The notes below the pieces were generated by a model. The model ran no database searches. It saw nothing but the letters and a program-made list of their open reading frames with translations, and was not told the DNA's origin. The position numbers and the translations under genes were made by a program. Shown here piece by piece: positions 25,328-29,924 of a stretch of DNA of 29,924 nucleotides. Source of the stretch: CAWUIH01 sp963922495 (GTDB lineage Bacteria > Pseudomonadota > Gammaproteobacteria > Coxiellales > Coxiellaceae); NCBI GenBank assembly GCA_963922495.1, contig CAWUIH010000017.1:1-29924 (forward strand), given 5' to 3'. The number at the start of each line of letters is the position of its first letter. Position 1 is the stretch's first letter.

Positions 25328-25363
25328 ACTACGATTTTCAATCGCAGCCTGGTTGTTAAATGT

Positions 25364-27151
25364 TCACTTTCGTGGGGACATGTTAGAGGGTGTTTTTCCT
25401 TCTGCGTTTTCTTCACCCGCTTCCTCATCATTAGACTTGGAATCGCTTGTGATATCTTCAGCTATATTTTGCAATGCTTGGTTTACTTTAGCTTCGGTAT
25501 TAGCTGTCGCTACAGATACCCGAAAAGGATCAAGTATCGGATTACCAGTGTTTCTTTTTTGTCTCCCGTTAGTTGCTTTTGGAGAACCATCTGGAAAAAA
25601 GTTGGAATCACCACTCAGATTAACCTCAAGAGCATTACATCCAACAGAGCTTCGATTTGTGCTACCAAACAAACTAGATGGATTGGGGAATCGCGGCAAC
25701 TTAGCTGGAATAATGTTGGTATCAACACTAGCACCCATACCACCCTTCGGTAGTGGCTGACCATCATCTGCTAAATGGACGGTTGGGGTATCACTAACAC
25801 TTGTAACGAATGTTCCTGCTAGCAGTCTTCTAGGTGTGCCAGCAGCAGGAACATTAGATAGTCGTGAATCTCGATTGCCAGTTTCATCAGTTTTGTTCGG
25901 ACCATTAGGATCATCCTCAGAGTTTTTATTTTCGGGAGAATCTATTTCTACTGGATGTTTCCTTAATGTTGAAAACGGACTAACAGCTTGGGTCACGCTT
26001 GAATCTCTTTTTGATCCTCCCTTACCGTCATCATTTCGCTGTTGGCTTGTTGCTGCTGCCCGCGTGCTTTTAAAATCCTCTGGGTTTACTGGAGGCTGCT
26101 CATCGGGTGGTTTGGGCACCGGTTGATAATCGCCACCGATAGACAATTCACTGCCTGCTTTTCCAGTAGCAGTCGCTGTAGGTGTTTGAATATTTCCATC
26201 TATTCCAATCGGGTCGAGTGCAAAATCACCACCATCACCACCATCACCACCTCCTGCTGTGAGTAGACTATCTCCTCCCAACTGAGCACTAACCTGTGAA
26301 TAACGGTGACTTCTCTTACAGAGACAGTATAAAATCGTTGCCAATACCGCAGCTCCGCCAACGGTTCCACCAACAATGGCTGCTATTAGAGCTGAACTTC
26401 CTTCAACGTGGTTTCCTCCTTGTTGATCAATCGAAGAGCTATTTGTTGGACTTGTCGAAGGGATGTTTGAAGGGCTCATCGAAGGGGTGTTGGTTTCACC
26501 TTGATGGCTAGGACTTGGGGTAATGGGGTTCTGAGTATGAGGGTTTTGGGTGCTGGGTTGTGCGGTCGGATTATGGGTCAGCTCAGTGGGTGACGATGTT
26601 GGGTTTGGCGTCAGTGGTGATTGACTGGGCTGCAGTGAGGAGGGGCTGTTAGTGCTGGGTTGTTCGGTCGGCGTCGTAACGGGTTGAGGGGTAGTGGGAC
26701 TTGTAGTGATTGGGCTTGCCGAAGGGATGTTTGCAGGGCCCATCGAAGGCGCGTTGGTTCCACTTGGCGGCTGAGTGGGGCTCGAGGTTGGTTGGTTTGT
26801 GCTGGGCGATGGTGTTGGTACTCTAAAAGAGGGTTTGGGAGTTGGAAATTGCGTGGGTCTCTTTTGTAGGTTGACATTATGGCGATGCGTGCTATTCGTA
26901 CTTCCTGCCACTAATGTAGAGGTTAGATTACCGATACCGCCAACGAGATATCGGAAAGCTTTGACAACCGTAGTGTTCTTGATAAGTTTCCCCGCCGTAT
27001 AAGAGAAGGGTTCTTGTTTGGGTGACCACGTATGATGTGATGTATAAGAAGAATTACCATCCGAGGAGATGTTTGAGATCAACATACCTTGGAGTGTGAC
27101 GGTTGTATTTCCTCTGTGTGCATATAAAGAGAGGCGGGTATTAACGCTCAT
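25364..27151 (-). CDS. Mucin-like Ser/Thr/Pro-rich single-pass membrane protein, candidate secreted effector
   Basis: I do not recognise a named family. The 595-residue product has four parts. The N-terminal region (1-98) has Asn-rich NxS/T sites and no obvious signal peptide. Residues 99-239 are very rich in Pro, Ser and Thr, with an imperfectly duplicated block (131-150 and 219-238, both with NIPS-SP). One strong hydrophobic helix lies at about 253-276 (SALIAAIVGGTVGGAAVLAT) with glycine-zipper spacing and is followed by CLCKR. A long polar region (280-595) has Gly-Asp repeats at 300-309 and ends in an acidic stretch (NDEEAGEENAEG, 574-585) before the final TPSNMSPRK. The architecture resembles a eukaryotic type I surface protein. 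The Glu-rich tail resembles the E-block signal of Dot/Icm substrates. GGAG seven to eight bases before ATG 27151 supports the start. By eye its GC content is higher than its neighbours', suggesting transfer. Confidence 0.75.
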   Translation of the reverse strand: MSVNTRLSLYAHRGNTTVTLQGMLISNISSDGNSSYTSHHTWSPKQEPFSYTAGKLIKNTTVVKAFRYLVGGIGNLTSTLVAGSTNSTHRHNVNLQKRPTQFPTPKPSFRVPTPSPSTNQPTSSPTQPPSGTNAPSMGPANIPSASPITTSPTTPQPVTTPTEQPSTNSPSSLQPSQSPLTPNPTSSPTELTHNPTAQPSTQNPHTQNPITPSPSHQGETNTPSMSPSNIPSTSPTNSSSIDQQGGNHVEGSSALIAAIVGGTVGGAAVLATILYCLCKRSHRYSQVSAQLGGDSLLTAGGGDGGDGGDFALDPIGIDGNIQTPTATATGKAGSELSIGGDYQPVPKPPDEQPPVNPEDFKSTRAAATSQQRNDDGKGGSKRDSSVTQAVSPFSTLRKHPVEIDSPENKNSEDDPNGPNKTDETGNRDSRLSNVPAAGTPRRLLAGTFVTSVSDTPTVHLADDGQPLPKGGMGASVDTNIIPAKLPRFPNPSSLFGSTNRSSVGCNALEVNLSGDSNFFPDGSPKATNGRQKRNTGNPILDPFRVSVATANTEAKVNQALQNIAEDITSDSKSNDEEAGEENAEGKTPSNMSPRK

Positions 27152-27396
27152 GAAAATCTCCTAGTGGGGCCAGTAGCCGACAAATTTAATTTTATTGAAT
27201 CACAACATCAAAAAAAATTTGTTATCCTGTGTGAAATTACACCAATAAATACTATAGTAGAATTTTTTTTAATTGGAGAAGGTAAGCTGTCACCATCCAA
27301 TTCGTTAATCATTTAAAGGAATAATACGTTGGCAACGTCAAATATTAACAAGAATGGGTTTGTCCCGAAATGCCCCGATAATAAGTTAATGTTTTT
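27152..27396. other. AT-rich intergenic region upstream of the mucin-like gene
   Basis: It probably carries the promoter of the minus-strand gene at 27151: TTGATG, a 17-base spacer and TAAATT on the minus strand are a weak candidate. A 7-base inverted repeat (AATTGGA 27271-27277, TCCAATT 27296-27302) is present. A 23-codon plus-strand frame starting at TTG around 27329, with AAAGGA upstream, leads nowhere and looks non-genic. No terminator for the pyrB side is evident. Confidence 0.4.
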
Positions 27397-28338
27397 TTAA
27401 TCTTTATAGTTTTTGGAAAATAAATTGAGTATCGCCATCCGTATGGCGACGCTATTTTTGACTTGCTCTGCAATGACTGATTGTTTGCTGTCTACTATTT
27501 CGCTATTAACTTCGATGCCACGATTAATAGGCCCTGGGTGCATTATAATCGCCCCGGGTTTTGCGTGTCTTAATACAGTGGGAGTGAGACCGTAGCAGCG
27601 ATGATATTCTTTATCGTCAAGTGTTATATGTTTCGCCAGGCGTTCTTTTTGAATCCTCAAGCAGTAAATAATGTTGCTATCTTTAATTCCAGATTTCAAA
27701 TCGGTAAATTGTGTAATTTTTGGGTGCAGTTTTTTAGATGGCAATAATACTTGGGGGCCTATAAGGTTTATTGCAGCAACATCTAAGCTTATTAAACCGT
27801 GTATCAATGAGTTGGCAACCCGAGAGTGTAAAATATCTCCAATGATGGAAATGCGATTCTGAGGCCAGTTGGCTTGATGTTGTGAAATAGTAAATAAATC
27901 AATTAGTGATTGTGTGGGGTGTTGATTATTGCCATCGCCAGCATTAATAAATACGCTATTGGGAAAGTGTTTGGCGCATTCTTCAACAATACGATTTTTT
28001 GAGTGCCTTATGATAAATTGATGAGTTCCCATTGCTTGAAAGGTATGAATGGTATCCAGCAGCGTTTCCCCTTTGACGAGAGACGAAGACGGCAAGTGCG
28101 GCGTAATCGTAATTGCTCCAAGTCGCTTAGCGGCAATTTCAAAGGAGTGTAATGTGCGTGTGCTTGGCTCAAAAAATAAATGGGTTACGACATGTCCTTT
28201 TAAAGCGGTATATTCTTTATTGCTAAAGAGGCCGTGCTTTAAAAAATCCTCAGCAATTTGAAAGATATTTTCAATATGTTGCTGTGTTAATTGCTTTGTC
28301 GATAGTAAGTTTTGCGGCAGTCGCTTCTTTGTTAGCAC
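27397..28338 (-). CDS. pyrB: Aspartate carbamoyltransferase catalytic subunit
   Basis: Condenses carbamoyl phosphate and aspartate to carbamoylaspartate in pyrimidine synthesis. The 313-residue protein has the carbamoyl-phosphate site FFEPSTRTLHSF (55-66), the 80s loop SSLVKGETLLDT (85-96) and the HPTQSLIDLFT segment (140-150). The start is GTG at 28338, three bases after the ruvX stop, so translation is coupled. In Pseudomonas-type operons pyrR or pyrC-like genes join ruvX-pyrB; neither is seen here, nor is the regulatory pyrI. Length fits the catalytic chain. Confidence 0.95.
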   Translation of the reverse strand: MLTKKRLPQNLLSTKQLTQQHIENIFQIAEDFLKHGLFSNKEYTALKGHVVTHLFFEPSTRTLHSFEIAAKRLGAITITPHLPSSSLVKGETLLDTIHTFQAMGTHQFIIRHSKNRIVEECAKHFPNSVFINAGDGNNQHPTQSLIDLFTISQHQANWPQNRISIIGDILHSRVANSLIHGLISLDVAAINLIGPQVLLPSKKLHPKITQFTDLKSGIKDSNIIYCLRIQKERLAKHITLDDKEYHRCYGLTPTVLRHAKPGAIIMHPGPINRGIEVNSEIVDSKQSVIAEQVKNSVAIRMAILNLFSKNYKD

Positions 28339-28341
28339 GAT

Positions 28342-28764
28342 TTAGGACCCTTGTAACCATTGTTCAAGAATAATTTTTGCAGCCACCGCATCGTATCGCG
28401 GTATTTTTTGAGGGCGATTTCGATTAATAATTTCTTGTGCTGCAATACTGGTTAAGCGCTCATCAGCGGTGTAAGTCGGGAGTTGGAAGCGATCTTGCAG
28501 TCGGTTTGCAAATTTCTGTGCGGCAAATGTGGTGTTTTGTTTGCTACCATCCATATTTAACGGGATGCCAACAACTAAAGCATTTGCATCCCACCCATCA
28601 ATTAATCTCCCTATCTGATCCCAATCTGGAATGCCGTCTTGTGCTGATAGAATAGTCAATGGCTGGGCGGAGCGGGTGATGGTTTGCCCCACAGCTACTC
28701 CAATGCGTTTCATGCCAAAATCAAAGCCGAGCATGATGTGAGGCGAAGATAATTGCTCAGGCAT
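28342..28764 (-). CDS. ruvX: Holliday junction resolvase-like nuclease RuvX (YqgF)
   Basis: RNase H-fold protein needed for 16S rRNA 5' maturation and proposed to resolve Holliday junctions. Start ATG 28764 overlaps the yqgE stop by eight bases and gives 140 residues, the normal length; an upstream Met would add 13 residues lying inside yqgE. Conserved acidic positions are in GFDFGMKRIGVA, in the DERLTS segment and in DAVAAKIILEQWL. It is the middle gene of yqgE-ruvX-pyrB. Confidence 0.92.
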   Translation of the reverse strand: MPEQLSSPHIMLGFDFGMKRIGVAVGQTITRSAQPLTILSAQDGIPDWDQIGRLIDGWDANALVVGIPLNMDGSKQNTTFAAQKFANRLQDRFQLPTYTADERLTSIAAQEIINRNRPQKIPRYDAVAAKIILEQWLQGS

Positions 28765-29290
28765 GTCCAACTTGATTAGATAACATGTTGATATTAATGC
28801 CAATTAAATCAGCACAGGACTCCCAGCGTCGTTCGATGGGAACGTCAAACAAAATTTCTCGGCTGAAGGGTGCAATGAGCCAATCGTTACGTGCAATTTC
28901 TTCCTCTATTTGACCGGCCGCCCAACCCGAATAGCCCAGCGTCACCATATAATTATTGGGACCTTGTCCTTTGGCGATAGAGCAAAGCAAGTCTTTTGAT
29001 GCGCTGACAGATACAGCTGTGGCCGTTTCATGAACAATGAACCCATGCTCTTGACCTACTGGGCCACCCAAAAGTACCGGTATGCCATCAAATTGATCCT
29101 GTTGATATTTAATACTGAGATGATCGAGAACTTTGCCGAGATTGAAAGGGGTTGGTTTATTAATAATAACACCTAAGGCGCCATCTTCATCATGCTCATG
29201 GATGTACACTACCGTTTTACTGAAGTTGAAATCTTTCAGCGCAGGCATAGCGATGAGAAAATGATTAGATAATTCGTTTGCTTGGTTCAT
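28757..29290 (-). CDS. yqgE: YqgE/AlgH family protein (DUF179)
   Basis: Cytoplasmic protein of the UPF0301 family, widely paired with ruvX; its biochemical role is not settled. The 177-residue protein has the family segments HFLIAMPALKDFNF, GALGVIINKP, LLGGPVGQEHGF and GYSGWAAGQIEEEI, and a late WESCADLIGI. It heads yqgE-ruvX-pyrB and is divergent from pckA. Confidence 0.92.
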   Translation of the reverse strand: MNQANELSNHFLIAMPALKDFNFSKTVVYIHEHDEDGALGVIINKPTPFNLGKVLDHLSIKYQQDQFDGIPVLLGGPVGQEHGFIVHETATAVSVSASKDLLCSIAKGQGPNNYMVTLGYSGWAAGQIEEEIARNDWLIAPFSREILFDVPIERRWESCADLIGININMLSNQVGHA

Positions 29291-29399
29291 TGGCTAATAG
29301 TATGCAGCAGATTGCTAGATAGTGAAAGCCCTACGAAAATTTGTAATAATAGGTATTAGATGGATTTTCATATAATCGTTAACATAAAAAGGTCGCCTT

Positions 29400-29924
29400 A
29401 TGACATCGATTACCTGCCGCAATATCATTGCTGATTTAACTCCCGAAGAATTACTTCAACACGCGCTGAGGCAAAAAGAGGGCACTTTGAGTCAAACGGG
29501 TGCCTTAGTAGTCACCACCGGTGAGCGTACGGGTCGTTCACCTAAAGATCGCTTTATTGTCAGAGACAATATTACCGCTACTGACGTTCATTGGGGATCG
29601 GCGAACCAACCAATTGATTCACCATTATTCGAGGCACTTTGGAAGAAATCACTGCAGCATGTGGTTGATAAAAGATTGTATTTTTCACAGTTGCAAGTTG
29701 GTGCGGATTCAGCGCATCATTTAGCACTCAAAGTGTACACAGAAACGGCCTGGCATAATTTATTCGCTAATCATTTATTTATAAAAAATCTAAATGCTGA
29801 CGAAAATGAAATTTCTTGGACTATCTTGAATATCCCTTCGTTTAAAACTGAACCACAGCGTGACGGTGTACCACGGCATTTTCATGAACCATAATTCTTC
29901 AGTTAATGCTATAAAAATAGAAGT
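29400..29924 (+). pseudogene. pckA: Phosphoenolpyruvate carboxykinase (ATP), N-terminal part with frameshifts; runs off the window
   Basis: The open frame of 164 codons covers the N-terminal domain of ATP-dependent PEP carboxykinase, which makes PEP from oxaloacetate in gluconeogenesis. GALVVTTGERTGRSPKDRFI, the ALWKK segment and WTILNIPSFK are characteristic. The family is usually about 510-540 residues. After RDGV the frame ends at a TAA (29892-29894), but the other frames continue the expected sequence: HE in the first frame, TIIL in another, NAIKIE in the third. This matches the family's SEA-IIL-NF-K region with two single-base frame changes. The start has AAGG upstream. Either the gene is decaying or the assembly has errors near its edge. 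The catalytic C-terminal two thirds is not in view. Confidence 0.75.

Noticed and set aside
25353..27002. Several long plus-strand frames opposite the mucin-like gene
   Set aside because: They are shadows caused by the biased Pro/Ser/Thr codon content of the minus-strand gene and have no independent start signals.
27225..27245. Lac-operator-like string TGTGTGAAATTACA
   Set aside because: Only a partial, asymmetric resemblance with no lac genes nearby; treated as chance.

Overview
The window is a core-chromosome segment from a gammaproteobacterium of moderate GC content. The likely affiliation is the Legionellales/Coxiellaceae group of intracellular bacteria. That is an inference from three things: the housekeeping gene set and order, a periplasmic Com1/DsbA2-type thioredoxin-fold protein, and a mucin-like, possibly host-directed protein next to dnaA. 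Decayed genes (an M16 peptidase and pckA) and small mobile repeats point to a genome undergoing reduction.

Layout from left to right. At 1-410 there are transposon-end-like repeats and two tiny ORFs where parB would normally follow parA. At 411-7590, all on the minus strand, lie parA-rsmG-mnmG and then mnmE-yidC-yidD-rnpA-rpmH, with rpmH first in its operon; this is the classic origin-proximal ribosome/tRNA-modification/membrane-insertion block. At 7591-8051 there is an AT-rich intergenic stretch with DnaA boxes and a strong rpmH promoter, a candidate oriC or relic of one. At 8052-16202 come a universal stress protein (plus strand), then glyQ-glyS-rsmB, a DsbA-like protein, rpoH and ftsE-ftsX; ftsY (16225-17199) heads the ftsYEX operon.

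At 17200-18702 lies the most informative accessory region. A frameshifted and internally deleted M16 zinc-peptidase pseudogene has been split by a 163-bp MITE-like element with 17-bp terminal inverted repeats and a 5-bp target duplication. rsmD (plus strand) follows, and then a second, diverged copy of the same element. At 18703-25149 is the dnaA-dnaN-recF-gyrB replication cluster (minus strand). The recF-gyrB junction is unusually long and holds four parS-like ParB sites in about 230 bp plus a fragment of the MITE-like element.

At 25364-27151 a Ser/Thr/Pro-rich, single-membrane-span protein of eukaryotic-like architecture ends in a Glu-rich tail. At 27397-29290 yqgE-ruvX-pyrB form a compact operon. 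At 29400 to the window end is the start of an ATP-type phosphoenolpyruvate carboxykinase gene whose reading frame breaks.

Functionally the window concentrates chromosome replication and segregation (dnaA, dnaN, recF, gyrB, parA, parS), translation and tRNA/rRNA modification (mnmE, mnmG, rsmG, rsmB, rsmD, glyQS, rpmH, rnpA), membrane insertion and division (yidC, yidD, ftsY, ftsE, ftsX) and stress response (rpoH, usp). The dnaA cluster and the rpmH cluster are usually adjacent and divergent; here they are about 17 kb apart and co-oriented, which implies a past rearrangement of the origin region.
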